64,000 nucleotides of DNA from Ricinus communis (GCF_019578655.1 NC_063263.1:2418001-2482000); one strand, 5' to 3'; counted from the first letter of the stretch, positions 33,027-45,790 are shown. A program made the numbers and translations. Notes: a model not told the origin generated them from the letters alone.

Positions 33027-33600
33027 ATGCTCTCTAAAGTTAATACTAATTTACCTCTGTTGGATGTTACCAGGAATAAGCCAGCTTATGCAAAGTTCTT
33101 TAAAGAGTTGAATACTAACAAAAGGCAATATGCAAACAACGAAAAAGTACAAGTAGCAATTGTAATGCTTCAACATCAGTTACCCCTTAAGATGAAGGAT
33201 CCTGGTAGCTTCACCATTGATATTACAATAGGTGACAAAAAAGATACAAAAGCCATTGTTAGATTTGGGATCAAGCATCAACTTGATGCCTTATTCGATA
33301 TATGAACAACTTGGCTTGGGAGAGTTAAAGCCTACCATTACATCTCTACAATTTGCTGATAGATCGATAAAATATCCTAGAGATATAATGGAAAATTTGT
33401 TAGTACAAGTAGGTAAGTTAATAATTCCTATTGATATTGTAGTGCTTGACATGGAAAACATACCAGCAAGGGATAAATAGCAAACTATACTCCTTGGTAG
33501 ACCTTTCATGACAACTACTAGAACTGTAATTGATGTGCATGATAGAAAACTTACCATGACAGTTTTAGAAGAAACTGTGGAATTTAAAGTGTTTGATTCT
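33027..33600 (+). pseudogene. Athila-like aspartic protease
   Basis: 33027-33305 covers the pre-protease segment (LPLKMKDPGSFTI). A one-base shift near 33232-33260 moves the frame to LDLGSSINLMPYSIYEQLG, with the Asp-Leu-Gly active site in place of Asp-Leu-Gly-Ala-Ser. Next is FADRSIKYPRDIMENLLVQV and, past a TAG at 33478, LLGRPFMTTTRTVIDV. The order and motifs match Athila-type proteases. The frameshift and stop abolish function. Confidence 0.85.
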
Positions 33601-35526
33601 CTAACTTTATTTTCTAAATGTACTATTGATAAGTGTTCATATAATTATTATATTCTCTTGTTTATGAACAATTATATGATGATATTTCATTTTTAATTGA
33701 CAAGAGCTTTCGTGACACTTTAGATATTCGCATTAAAAGTATGAAGTTATACTTGAAAGGAATGGCTTATGACCAAGAAGTGGAGTGCGCGAAAAAACGT
33801 CCACCATGAGCATAATCTGGAATGTCTAGCTATAGACAATAAACTTAGCAATTGTATTTTTATTTTTTATGCATTTAAGTTATTTTTATTTTTATTTTCT
33901 TTTATTTTTTTAAATTTTTGTGTTTTATGTTTACCTTATAGGTCTATAAAGAAAAAGCAAGCATTCTTATCTTTTTTGACTCCCAAATAGTAATATTTCT
34001 CCATGTGAAGTGATTAAACCTCCTTTAAAAAAAATTATTTTTGAGCGAGCCACGTTGCGGCAACGAATTTTCACATGGACCTGTAGCAAAGGCATGACAG
34101 GGACGACATGGGCCTGTAGTAGTCAAGCCGCAGCCAGAGAAGCCCGGCGAGGTGGCGGGCCACACGCATATAAGGCGCCCTACCAGCCATAACAAAGAAC
34201 GTAACCTACGAGTTGCGGACAAGGCCTCAAGGTGCGCAACAGTGGCACCAGCAACCCAATGGCGAGTTGTGGAGGAGCCGCCAAGTGCAGAAAGGAAGCA
34301 ACACGCATGGACGCACCCATAGCATGGGCAGACGCAATCTACAAGACATTGAAAATTTCGTGGGCCGCTGAAAAATATTTGGATGGTGGAGATTGGAATT
34401 CAAGTTCATGGCTTACTATGTATTGTAAAATTCCAGGGGAGTATTCTATCTTTTTTTCTCCCTTCTTGATCTTTATTTTTATATATACAATGACATTGAG
34501 GACAATGTCAAATTTAAGTGTCGGGGAGGGAAATAGAATATTTCTTAAATTATACGTCATATGCCATGAGAATTAGCAACTTTGATGAATCTTTGTAAAA
34601 TTTTAAATTTTTATACTTAGCTTTTTCTTATTATTCTATATAAGATTCGATGAAAGAATGCTATTATGTTAAGATTTTTGAACTTTTGAGTTAGTTTTTA
34701 ACATGTATAATGTGAACTCATAAGTTTTTTGCACTTAAATAATCAAGTGTTTATCTTTTGCATATGAAAATTGATGAATAGTTTGGCAAATTTGAGTTGG
34801 GTATAATTAAAAGTGTATGATTTAAATTATGATTTTTTTATTATTAAATTGGCTTGCCTAAGTTTGTGAGATATGATATAGGCAAGTTAAAAGCTCTTAA
34901 GTCTAATAATTCTACTACGCTAATTTTAGTTGCTTAGTAACCGGGGATCTTCATAACCAATGTCAATTTTCACATAAAAAGGCAATTGAGATTATGAGTA
35001 TGCAAAGTGATATATATTTTGTTGAGTAACCAGGTGTATTCATCACCTATGTTTGTATTTACGTAAAAAGACATAATGTCTCAAGAAAGAAACAAATATT
35101 CCAAGTATTAAAAATTAAATCCAAGAGGTGTAAAGAAAAAAATGGTATAAGAGCTTGAAAAGCAAGTGATATAAAAAAGGTATAAATACCTATTGATCTC
35201 TTGTTTGTAAATGAAGGTTTTGCCTCTTGAATAGGTTATGATAATTTGGATTATGCATCATAGTTATATCCTTTAAAGATGAGTTAGACTATTTGTTGTG
35301 AAACATGTGTGAAGGATTGAATGCTTGAGTCTTTTGATTAACAATGATTAAGTTTATATTTTCAAAAAAAATTATTATGATTCAAGTATTCTTGGATTGA
35401 CATTAGTGAGATTCTTTTGAATAATATCTTGAAGCTGAGTGTGAATGTTGTTCATGATTTTTGCAAAAGTTAATTCTCAGTTGCTATTTACTTGAGAACA
35501 AGTAAAGGTTTGAGTATAGAGGTATT
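33601..35526 (+). other. 3' non-coding region of the Athila-like element
   Basis: It contains a GC-richer patch (34030-34330) with repeated GACATGGGCCTGTAG/CATGGACCTGTAG-like words. The sequence ACATTGAGGACAATGTCAAATTTAAGTG (34492-34519) is a segment conserved in Athila-type elements before the 3' LTR. The 60-114-codon frames in the GC-richer patch overlap on both strands and look non-genic. RT and integrase are absent. Just before the 3' LTR, TTGAGAACAAGTAAAGG and TATAGAGGTATT take the place of the polypurine tract. Confidence 0.65.
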
Positions 35527-36812
35527 TGATCAGTCCAAATTATATATAGATATTTAAAGGTATTTTAGAGCTTTAATGATATATTTCTATATATAATATG
35601 ATAAAATATGTGTTTTTACCTCACTTAAGCTTAATTGTCTATTTTCAGGTAATATTAGCCAAAAAAGAAAATATGAAGCTAAATACTCAAAAAGAAGCTT
35701 AATTGGATATGTTCGTGTCAATGCCTAAGATTAAAACGCATGAACTGCTATTTGCAAGGCCTGGCCAAAGATTACAAGGCCCGAGGAACATTTTAGTCAT
35801 TTTGTACAATTATTAGGATTTATATTAAGAGTTATTTATAGGATAGTATTTGGTGGAGATAAAAAAACTTAAAATCTTATCTATTAGATAGACTTATATT
35901 AGGTATACATCTCTAAGGAGACTTATTTAGAGGATGACTCTTTTCTATATATATCTCTGCAAAACCTAATTTTGGAGGAGGAGAGTTTTCTCCTATCTGC
36001 TTTCTACAGCTGTTTACCATTATTCTCTCCATAATTCTCTACAGTTCTTCATAAATATTTAGTCTTAGCTTACATTACTCTTTTTAAGATCTAAGAGGCT
36101 TTTTAAGAAGTGGAGTGTGAGGACTAAAAATCCTGAATCTAGAGGGAGCTTTAGTTTTTAGTTTTGTTTTATGTCTTGCTATTTAATACCATGATCATTG
36201 GGTTAAATATGTTAGGTTAGTTTTCATAAGTGTTTAGTTTAGCCTTTTTACTTTTGTATGAATCTTATTATTTATTTATTTAATAAATAATTTCTTTACC
36301 TACATATATGTATTAGTCTCATATATTATTATTGATTGACCATCATATCAATTTAATAGTAATATCCGCTATGAAGATCTTTAAATTAAAAGTATTAGAA
36401 ACATCATCTTTACTTTAATCTGTGTTGGTATAAGAAACCTAAATTGTATCATTAGTTTAAGTGACTTAGAAAAAATGCATATCACCGTCTCATTCATTAG
36501 ATCTAAGTTTTAAGTAAAACAAGGAGAGTACTAAGTAAATGGCTAGATTAAATATTGTTTTAGTATATAGTTTATATTATAAGTATTTGTATTTGCATTG
36601 CATATTTATTTATTTCTTAGTTACTTTATTTTATGAATATTATCTTCTCTAACGTACTGATTTAGAGTGTTTAGATTTACTTTTATTATTTTGTGTTAAT
36701 AATTAGTCTTTAAAATAAGTGACCTCATAGTTACTTGAGAAATCAACATCATAATGAACTTATATTTACTATAGGAATGGTATGTGCAATTGCGAGTATT
36801 AAATTAATCACA
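35527..36812 (+). repeat. Athila-like 3' LTR
   Basis: 1286 bp, start TGATCAGTCCAAATTATATA. It matches 29953-31147 with an extra segment of about 100 bp around 36350-36450 and a short deletion near 36130. Confidence 0.8.
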
Positions 36813-38332
36813 ACGTCAGCTCCAAACTACTGCTAAATCAATGTGGAAATGGAGCCTTGTTTAGGTTTTGGAAATAGAATTTTGCTTACAAGGTTAATTA
36901 GTTGCCATAGATAATCTTTTCTTTGAATTGTGTTTGATTAAATATTATAAATAATTAAATATAAGTTTAATATGAATTGAGACCACTAGAGAGTCTTACA
37001 TCCAAATTCCTATTAACATTTTGACATTCAGTTACCAGTAGACCAATGGCGGTTGATGATCATCGAACATAGATTAATTAGTGTCGGTATTTGATATTTT
37101 AATTAGAGTATCTCTTTTATTATTTCATTATTTTGTTATTTCACGAGTTTGCAAGTCTGGAAGACAGTTTCCCCTTTGAAAAGAGTCATCTTTCTTGAAA
37201 CCTTTCTCTTTAACTAAGAAAATATTTTGCGTTTATCCATTTTACTGGTTGCACCAAACATTTAGAAATGCTAAAGATAAAACAAAATAAAATTCTGCTA
37301 GACAATTGGAGACCCCATCTCTCAAAATACTTTTTGGAAAGATTGTTCCAGCATCATTAATATAAGGGGGAAAAAAAGAAAGAAAGGAGAAATTAATATC
37401 ACTCCCAGCTTTTTTACACTACATGGGTAATCAGTATATGCCAGAAAATCTTCATGGATCACTCTTAAACACAAACCTCCAAGGAGGGTAGCTTTTGAGA
37501 AAATGGTTAATTGCCTATTTACAAGATATTTTGACAACTTGGGTTTTAGGATTTGTTAGGTCATCACCATGATTGGTTTTTAGGATAAAAATGACAGCAT
37601 TCATCCAAGCTTCAGCTACAGTACAAAAAAAAACCTATAGTCCTTGCAAATGAGCTGTAGTATTCTGTACCCTTACCACTCAGTATTCACTGATCAGTGA
37701 TCAAAATGCCCAGTACAAAGCCCAACCACACAACCAAGCTGTGTAAAAAGCAACTTATATGTCCACGCACCACTGCTAGCCCACACTCCACTAATTCAAT
37801 ATCACTCAGTCACCATAAATAGACAAATACATAACAGTACCTTAAAAGAACTTTTGACAGGAAGATAAAACCACAAAATTTGTATCATATCAAAATGCAT
37901 CTAAACCTAAAGCTGCTGTCATTTTTTTTTTTTTTTTTGGGATTTTCTTTCCTGTTCTTTCTATATAATTGTAATCATTTTTGTACATAATTCGAGGTGC
38001 AAAATACAAGTTTTGATTAATACCCCCAAGTTCAATGAACTGCCCACCCTTCTTTGTTTTTTTTTTTTTTTCTTTTCGCTTTTGCTAAAGTGACAGTAAC
38101 GTACAAAAAAAGAAGACAGACTTCCTTTTACTGTTTTCCTTTAATTATCAAGTCATTCAAAAACCTTCCCATACCATAATGGAAAATGCTTTGGTACGTG
38201 ACCCCAAAATCATCAGATGAGACCAAAAGGCACAAAAGAAAGAGAGCAGATCAAGAAGCCTAACAGAACACCTTTCTTTTCTTTTCTTTTCTTTTCTTAA
38301 CTTGGGTTTCTTTCCTTTTTCATGTCTCTCTT
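36813..38332. other. Intergenic DNA and probable LOG 3' UTR
   Basis: No second gene is recognised. T-rich runs (37922-37940, 38055-38074, 38276-38300) read as A-rich in the sense of the minus-strand LOG gene. Its 3' UTR should extend from 38332 toward lower coordinates by a few hundred bases, but its end cannot be set from sequence alone. The 71-codon frame at 37322-37537 has no recognised motif. Confidence 0.5.
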
Positions 38333-39794
38333 TTATAGAGCGACCTCAGTCTGTAAAGTTGGAGCATTGAACCCCACCACCACTTGTGGTTGTTGCTGTG
38401 GTGGTTGTTGGTGTTGTTGCAGCTCAACTTCCCACCTTGACTTGGCTATGACTCCATCACATACAGGCACGTACTCCTAATCATAATGGAAAAAACAAAA
38501 CAGTGCCATCGTTATTTGCAAGCAAACGACTTGGATAAAAGAAAAAATAAAAAGGAAAAAGAAAAAGAAAGAAAAGAAAGCCCCAGTATAACAAGAGATA
38601 CTGATAAAAGATTCTTTCTTGAAACATCAAATTGTCTTTTCCATTTTTGAACCACCAAACAAATTGATACTGAAGCAAATCAAAACCCATTAAACACCAC
38701 CTCAAGCTTTTGAACAAGTTCTTTGGCATTTGGTGCAGAGACAATGATGTTGCGTTGGGAAGGCTTGATAAAGCCATCATCTACAGCTTTGTCAATGAAT
38801 GTCAGAAGATAGTTGTAGTAACCATCAACATTAAGTAAACCCACCTGCACATTTTCATTTTTGTCAAAAAGTAAAGAACAATTCAAACCATGATTTTTTG
38901 AGATAGAAAATGGAAACCCATAAATATTCAGGGGAATGGATGCTTAATTACAGGCTTATCATGGATGCCAAGCTGAGCCCAAGTGATGACTTCCAATAAC
39001 TCCTCTAAAGTCCCGTACCCACCTGGTGAAACCAAAGTTGGAAGAGAAAAAGCAACAAGATAAAACACCATTGATTACTAAAGTGAACAAAAAGGGTAAA
39101 GGGTATGGTTTTTTTTTTTTTTTTGCATACTCTACTGAAGGAAAGAGAGATATTGGACCTGGTAGGGCTATAAAACAATCAGAATGGCGGGCCATTTCTG
39201 CTTTTCTTTGGTGCATGTCGGCTACTGGCTTTACTTCTCCAACTGTTTCACCAGTAATCTGGGAATAACAACATTTTACACACATACAAAATCTTTATGA
39301 CATAAATGTACATACATAACCAATTGTAAGAGGTAACTGTGCTATTTATGAGACTATGCACCTCTTTGCTCATCAGGGTCCTGGGTATGATCCTACAGAC
39401 GGATAACAAAGAAAGAAAATTAGGCCAAAACAGAGAACAAGAAAATGAACAAGAATAATAAGTGAGAAACATACCCAAGAACATTGCCTCCACCAGCGTA
39501 CACAGCTCGAGAAACTAATCCCATAAGCCCAATACTACCTCCTCCATATACAAGATCCAATCTTCTTGCCACCTTAAAAAATTTAAAGGAGAAAAAAAAA
39601 GGAAAAATCTTTAAGTTAACCTCATGCATAACAGATACCAATAAAGGTATGATGGGCTTTTATATGTATTATACCAGTTCTTGAGCTAACTCAATGGCAG
39701 CGTCTCTATAACAATCTCTCTTTCCAGAACTGCTTCCACAAAACACACATACCCTCTTGAATCTTGATTTCACCATTGTCCCCTCTTTATCCAT
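38333..39794 (-). CDS. LOG: Cytokinin riboside 5'-monophosphate phosphoribohydrolase (LOG family)
   Basis: LOG enzymes release active cytokinin bases from cytokinin ribotides in one step and act in cytosol and nucleus. Seven exons on the minus strand join in phase with GT-AG borders: 39794-39675, 39572-39475, 39392-39362, 39258-39159, 39022-38952, 38844-38701 and 38476-38333. They give 235 residues and a TAA stop, the usual LOG length. Residues 15-25 are [11 protein letters not shown], 50-58 GGGSIGLMG, and 98-105 MHQRKAEM with the conserved Arg. Residues 116-124 are PGGYGTLEE, the nucleotide-binding signature with its catalytic Glu, and 141-150 [10 protein letters not shown]. The C-terminal exon is Gln-rich and ends [11 protein letters not shown]. 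The first ATG (39794) begins [15 protein letters not shown]; a second ATG at codon 7 is the alternative start. No stop, frameshift or missing key residue was seen. Which LOG paralogue it is cannot be decided here. Confidence 0.95.
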
Positions 39795-39867
39795 TCTTTA
39801 TTGGCAAAAAGAAAATCACCCTTAAGAATGTCTAAGAGTACAAGTAGAAAAGAGGAGATAGACACCC

Positions 39868-39893
39868 AATATAATATATATAGAGAGAGACCT
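39868..39893 (-). promoter_or_regulatory. Candidate LOG TATA region
   Basis: In gene sense the sequence is CTCTCTCTATATATATTAT, a TATA-like run preceded by a CT-rich stretch. It lies about 80-100 bp upstream of the LOG ATG and would leave a short 5' UTR. Confidence 0.5.
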
Positions 39894-40037
39894 CAAGAAG
39901 AAAAAAGAAAATTAATAAAAGAAAAAACTGGAATAAAGAAATGGAATTTTGAGCGAGTGAGAGACGAAAGTAGGACAAAAAGTGGCAAAGAAAGCAGGGC
40001 TAGAGTGGGCAGGCCTGTAATTATCACCCATGGCTTA

Positions 40038-40043
40038 CACGTG
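40038..40043. promoter_or_regulatory. G-box CACGTG upstream of LOG
   Basis: Palindromic CACGTG in the context TACACGTGGCA (ABRE/G-box type), 244 bp upstream of the LOG ATG. Such sites bind bZIP and bHLH factors; use here is inferred. Confidence 0.5.
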
Positions 40044-40169
40044 GCAGTAAATGATGTATGGATCATCAAGGTTTCATGTTCTTCCAAGTAATTTTAGGCA
40101 TTATCTAGTTCTGCTCTTTCTCTCTGCGCCAATTTTAAATGCAAGGCAATCATAACTTGGAGGCTATGA

Positions 40170-40175
40170 CACGTG
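40170..40175. promoter_or_regulatory. Second G-box CACGTG upstream of LOG
   Basis: CACGTG in the context GACACGTGCAGG, 132 bp beyond the first G-box and 376 bp upstream of the LOG ATG. Confidence 0.45.
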
Positions 40176-40199
40176 CAGGCCGTCTCTCTCTGTGCAAGG

Positions 40200-43100
40200 C
40201 ATCAAATCATGATTAATACAAGTAATGGGACTTAAAAAAAAAAGATTATTTACAATCATTATTTTTTTATCACCATATTAAATCACAATTTAGAGGTTGA
40301 CCACTAATGCTTATAGGACTTAGAGTAGGGTGCAGTCGAGCAAGATATGAAGAAAAGCCGGTATTGGAGTGGACAAATTTCTTGATAAAGTTCTAATTTT
40401 GCAATTACTACAAGTATGATTGGTCCACTCAGTAGCCTAACATATATCTAATTAGTGTATATAAGATGACAAAACCAGCCCAACTCATCCACATATGCCA
40501 GAGTTAAACTTGAGTGGTTCGGAAAATTAAAGTTTTTGAATGTTTTAACTTATATTTTTTTATAGATTAATATAAATAAAAAAAGTAAATCTTATTATAT
40601 TTAACTAATTGTAAAAAAACAAAGGTAATAATTAATAAATTTAAAGTAAACTTTTTTTAAAAAAATTAAAAATGTCTTTTGTTCTAAAAATAGAATAAAA
40701 TTTTTAATAAAAATATTTTAAAAATTACTATCATATATTTAAAAATAAAAATAAAAAATTATTTAATTTTATTTTTATTATCAATAATAAAATTTATCTT
40801 AAAATATATATATTTATCTTATATTTATAAATAATATATATTATCTATAGTCAACATAAAAGTTCATTAACAAAACGAACTAAATATTTGTTCTCTTAAA
40901 CTCACTTGAATTTTAATAAATTTAAAAATAAAATCAAACTCATAAAATAAATTTAATCTAAACGAAATTTAAACTCTTAGATAATTTTATATTTTATATA
41001 AATAAATTTATATACTTTTCTATTATATAAAACCTCTTTATTTATAAAATTAACTATTATTTTTGTTAGTGTAAAGTTAACGGAGTTAAGGATTAAATTA
41101 ATAATTTAATTATAATTTTATTTCTAGATTTATTATCAATTATTAAATTCCTTTAAAACTAAAATTTTTATTAAATTAAAATAAAATATTAGTTTTAGCA
41201 TAAATTAATTTTAATATTTAATAAAAATAATATATTAATATTATTTTACTTGTTCTAATTTAATTATTTTAGTACAATTTAATCAAACTAAAACTTTAAC
41301 ATTTCAGAATTACTTATACTTATAACAGACTAAATTGCCATCACTGTCTCTGTCTCTGGATTTTGGAGCTAATATCATTGAAGTACTTAATTTTTAATTT
41401 ATAATATTAAACTATATAAATTTTAATTTTAGTATCACAGAAATTTTATGTAATATTTTTCCCAAAAAAACAACTAAAAAATTGATGTATACCATCTATA
41501 AAAAGATTAATTTATAAATTTATTAATTATATTACATGTGATTAATTAAACTAAAATAAATAAATTAAAAATAGATAATTTTCATTCTCACTCAAATTTT
41601 AAAATAAATTTTATTTTTTTTCATTTTCTCACTGGTCAAAGACAATAAGAAATTTTCTAATCATTTTCATTTTTACCTGCAACATACCGCACTCTATAGT
41701 TGAAAGAGCACTTTTTTGGCCTCTTCAGTTATCTCTCTCTCCTCTTTTTGAGAAAATAAGTGCAATTTCATTCTTCATCTCTCTCTCTCTCTCTCTCTTA
41801 ATAACATTAACAACCCCACCATCACATAATAAATAGAGAAAGAAAAGAAAAGAAAAGGAAAGAAAGAAATAGACAACAAAAACATCAACAATAATTACTT
41901 GCATTTCATCATTTTCTACAACAACAACAATAACAACTTATCTCCTCTTCTTCTTTCAAGAAATCTCCTCCTAAACATACCTCCATCAAGAATAAAAATG
42001 GTGAAAACATGAAGGAAATGATTTTTTTTTCTTGTTGTATTTAGCTAGTGAGAAAATAAAATAAGGATAAAATTTTTTATTTTAAAATTTGAAAGAAAAA
42101 ATGAGAAGATAATTATACTTTATTCTATATATTTTTAATTTATTTATTTTTAGTTCAGTTAATGACATGTAATATAATTAATAAAGTTTATAAATTAAAT
42201 TTTTTTACACGTGACATGCCACATTAGCTTTCGGGCTATCTCTTTACCGGAAAATGGTACGAGAAATTTTTGAGATATCAAACATAAAATTCAAACAGTT
42301 TAGTGTTACAAATTAAACTTTAGGGACTTTAATGATACTAGTCCCAAAAATCAGGAATGGTGAAAGTAATTTAGCCATTTATAATATGATTAACTTATTA
42401 ATATGAAATGAATATTTCTAATTATAGAATCATTTCTATTATTATTTTTATTATAAATTAGAATTAAACTATAATAAAATTAATAAAAGTTGTTCCAAAT
42501 TGATAAAAAAAATTCAACAGTCATGCTTTAATCTAGACAAATAATTTGAGAACCGATTAGCTCGATAAAAAAAATATTAAAGTTAATAAGTTCATTAAAG
42601 AATGTCATGGTAATCTTGTAGCTCCAAAAAACATTTCTCTAAAAAATAAATATTTTTAACACATTTAAATTTTCTTGAATTGAATTCTGCTAAGAATAAA
42701 ATACTAAAGCAAGAAAAGATTCATTAATTAATCATTTTGTTAGACACTAACATTAATTTTATGCTGAAATAAGATTCTATCCTCCTTTCATAAAATAAAA
42801 ATTAACTTTAGACAAATTTGAAATTTAAGTATGTTACATGATTAACAACAATAAAACAGAATCCATATGAAAATGAAATAAAATTTTCAATATGAGTAAT
42901 AAAGAGTTTCTGATTATTAATATTTAAGATTGAATTATTTCAATTTAACAAGATAAAAGAATGTTGCACAAACATATAAGAGACGGTAAGAAAACTATAT
43001 CAGTTAAGTGATTTGATTTCATTTACCAATATATATTTAAAAGAAGGAGAAAGTTATATGTTGATTTTATATGAATATTTGCCATATTTATGTAACATAT

Positions 43101-43566
43101 AACAGTTGGTTACAATGGTTCTAGTTTATGAAAAAAAAAGGTTACTGATTTTATGTTTGATAAAATGTCAGTTTGAAAATCTGATAGAGGTTAAGTTTCA
43201 GATTTGGCATCTATTGAGTTTCTATTTTGTTTAAGTTTCTGTATAGTTTATGTTGGGTTTCTTCTGAGTTTATGTTTGGCTTTGTTAGATTTATTCGTAG
43301 TTTATGTTGAGTTTGTATTTTTTATATTTTAATATATCTTTTTATATTTAATAATTATAATATATTACATAGCTTCATTAATTTTAGAAATTAATAAAAT
43401 ACTAGTTTTGGTTCATCATAACAGAGAGTGGAATGCAAATTCAAATTACATCAACTACGAAAAAATATAGTTCTTTCAAATTATTGCACCTTTTCAACTC
43501 TACTTGATATACTGTTAAAACAATTCAAAACAAATGGAAAATAAAATACATTGGACATAAATATCA
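40200..43566. other. AT-rich intergenic DNA with repeat fragments
   Basis: No gene seen. A (CT)n run lies at about 41779-41798 and a (GAAA)n-like stretch at about 41836-41868. The piece 41080-41290 resembles an arm of the foldback element at 25983-27076 (shared blocks near TTTATTATCAATTATT, TTAGTTTTAGCA and ATTATTTTACTTG...TAGTACAATTTAATC). Confidence 0.5.
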
Positions 43567-44010
43567 TGTTAGAGATGTTGATTCTTAACCTAACATCGAT
43601 GTTATATTTATAAATTATGTGCTATAGGTTGCCGTATAATATTGAGCCTAGTTAAAGCGAAAAGATCTAAGATTTATTTTTATTTTTATGATGAATTAAA
43701 ATAAAAATACCAAAAAATAACATTAGGGCTTGTCATTATAGTCCCAAGCTCACATGTAAGTTTTATCCTAAATTGGCATTATCAACATCAATTACAAAAT
43801 ACCGAGAAAATTAAAGAGTTTTCTGCAAAAGACCTGTTAATCTGGAAAAGAAATTGCATAGTTCTATAGAACAATCAAGCATTATGAATTTAGATACACT
43901 TGCATATATTATTTTATTATTTCTTGATGAGGACATGATTGATTTTGGATTCCATTGAGATGATTTTCATCCAAAAAATTTAACTTAACAAGTGATATTA
44001 GAGCCACATA
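43567..44010 (+). mobile_element. Copia-type LTR and primer-site fragment
   Basis: A 424-bp segment with TGTTA...TAACA ends (43567-43990) is followed by AGTGATATTAGAGCC, a tRNA-Met primer site with two changes from TGGTATCAGAGCC. No coding part follows; the sequence is cut by the truncated LTR of the next gypsy element at about 44424. There is no second LTR copy in the window, so the call rests on ends plus primer site. Confidence 0.5.
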
Positions 44011-44799
44011 TTGATCATTGAGAATTGAATTACATTTAGCTCTATGAACTTTTTGGTATTCTTGAATCTATTGATTTCTTTTGCTTTGATATTGTTTGGA
44101 TTTAAGAACAAATTTAGTTATATACACATTGTATTACTTTACATAAAAAATTCTTAATTAATAGTTCAAAGTAATTCAATTGGTCCAGTAATAGTTCAGT
44201 ATAGTTTAATGATACATGTTTTAGTGTTTTTTTGGTTACTATATAATTTTTATGTATGTCATGTTTTACTTATGATAGTTGGCTATAATATTTGTTGGTA
44301 TATGCTTTTTGTTAAATTATAGAGATTTTATGATTTTAAAAAGTATTTTGTAGTTTTATTATTTTATAAATCTTAGTATGTAATTTTTAAAGTAAAAAGA
44401 AGTATGTATTTAGAAAATTAGGAGCTAGAATTATTGCTTAATGGGTTTGATTATGTTTATTTACCTTAAGAATCAATGGTATCTTAATTGAATACAATCT
44501 AATAGCTTGAAAGAGTGTTGGAATATCTTAGAAACAATTGCATTTAAGAATTGAGAATTTAATTTAGCATCCATGATGATTTCCATTAAATGAAATTTAG
44601 ATATTTAGTATTTTTAACTATTAAGATTTCATCCTTTTTTTTAATTTCTTTAATTATTTTAAATTTCGAATCTTTACAATTTGATTCTTTTAGCTTACAC
44701 AAGTTCTTAGCAAATATCAATTGAGGTGTTCTTGTGGAATCGATCTTAATTCACTATTCTATATTACAATTACTTTGTACACTTGCAGGTGATAGTTTT

Positions 44800-44817
44800 T
44801 AGCGTTGTTGCCGGGGA
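44800..44817 (+). promoter_or_regulatory. tRNA-Asp-type primer-binding site
   Basis: TAGCGTTGTTGCCGGGGA differs from TGGCGCCGTTGCCGGGGA at three positions and follows the 5' LTR directly. Confidence 0.8.
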
Positions 44818-44934
44818 CATTGGTTTACTAATTGTTAATTGTTTAACTTTTGTGTTTGTTTTATTTAGTTTATTATTTTTGTTTCTTCTTTCTTTCTTTC
44901 TTTCTTTTTCTCTTGGTTTTGTAGGTAGTTTATG

Positions 44935-45790
44935 CATTTGAGAAGATCTAAGAGTGCAGAGCGAGCAATTATTGTTCCATCTGATTTTGAGATTGAAAAG
45001 ACATCTAAAGCTAATATGAAAAATAAGAAAGAACAGACAGTTGTGGCAACATAGGAGAATATCCCTAGGCTTAGGGATCTCCAAAGGCCTAAGATCAGTA
45101 TAAATCCATCATGCATTCAACTATCTCTGAATGCTAGGAATTATGAACTGAAAACTATTCACTTGACAATCCTACCACATTTTGAGGGAGTGGGTACTGA
45201 AGACTTATTATCATTCATGAAGGTATTTTATAATGTGGTGCAAACTTTCCCTCTTGAGAATATAAATGAAGGAGAGCTAAGGAAAAAGTATTTTCCTTAT
45301 TGTATAAAGAACTCTGCAAGGACATAGTTGCTGAATTTGCTTGAAGGATCCTTAACTACTTGGGATGAGGTGTATGATGCTTTTATGATGAAATACTATT
45401 CACCTCAGAATTTATAATTTCACTCAAAAAGGAGAGTCTTCCTATGATGCTTGGGAAAGATTTAAGATTTATCTGATTCAATTCCCGCATCACAACTTCC
45501 CTCTTACTTTATTAGTACAGTTTTACTATGATGGATTGACTACAAACTGTCAAATCTTAGTTGGTACAACTTGTGGTGGTTACTAAGAATAGGAAGGAAA
45601 AGAAAAGGAAGAAATGTGATTTTTCTTTGGTAAAGCCTTATGTTCCACCAATCCCATACCCACAAAGGCTTAGAAAGAAGTTTAAAGAGAACAACTTTCA
45701 AAAATTTCTTGAAAAATTCAAGAAAATTCATATTAATGTTCTTTTTGTTGAAGCTCTACTAAATGTCATCTTATGCCAAGTTCTTGAATG
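44935..45790 (+). pseudogene. Athila-like gag (second element)
   Basis: ATG at 44935 gives MHLRRSKSAERAIIVPSDFE. After a TAG at 45053 comes the capsid part: LRDLQRPKISINPSCIQL, FEGVGTEDLLSFMKVF, and LLNLLEGSLTTWDEVYDAF. A frame change near 45410 leads to AWERFKIYLIQFPHHNFP and FYYDGLT. The knuckle region is deleted, and the sequence passes straight to the pre-protease segment PPIPYPQRLRKKFKENNFQ at about 45645. It is non-functional. Confidence 0.75.

Larger units (their letters stand above)
29953..36812 (+). mobile_element. Athila-like Ty3/gypsy element, gag-protease only
   Basis: Two direct LTRs (29953-31147 and 35527-36812), a tRNA-Asp-type primer site, gag, protease, a long non-coding 3' region and a pre-LTR segment (TTACTTGAGAACAAGTAA) are present. 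This layout is typical of the Athila/Tat branch of plant gypsy elements. No RT, RNase H or integrase motif is found between the protease (ending about 33600) and the 3' LTR. The element is 6.9 kb. Gag and protease are broken by stops and one clear frameshift. No matching target-site duplication was found. LTRs differ by several indels, including about 100 bp present only in the 3' LTR (about 36350-36450). Confidence 0.85.

Noticed and set aside
34010..34576. GC-richer ORFs (60-114 codons) between protease and 3' LTR
   Set aside because: They lie in the 3' non-coding region of the Athila-like element, in conflicting frames on both strands.
39801..40091. 96-codon plus-strand ORF upstream of LOG
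   Set aside because: Lys/Arg/Glu-rich reading of the LOG promoter and 5' UTR antisense; no domain.
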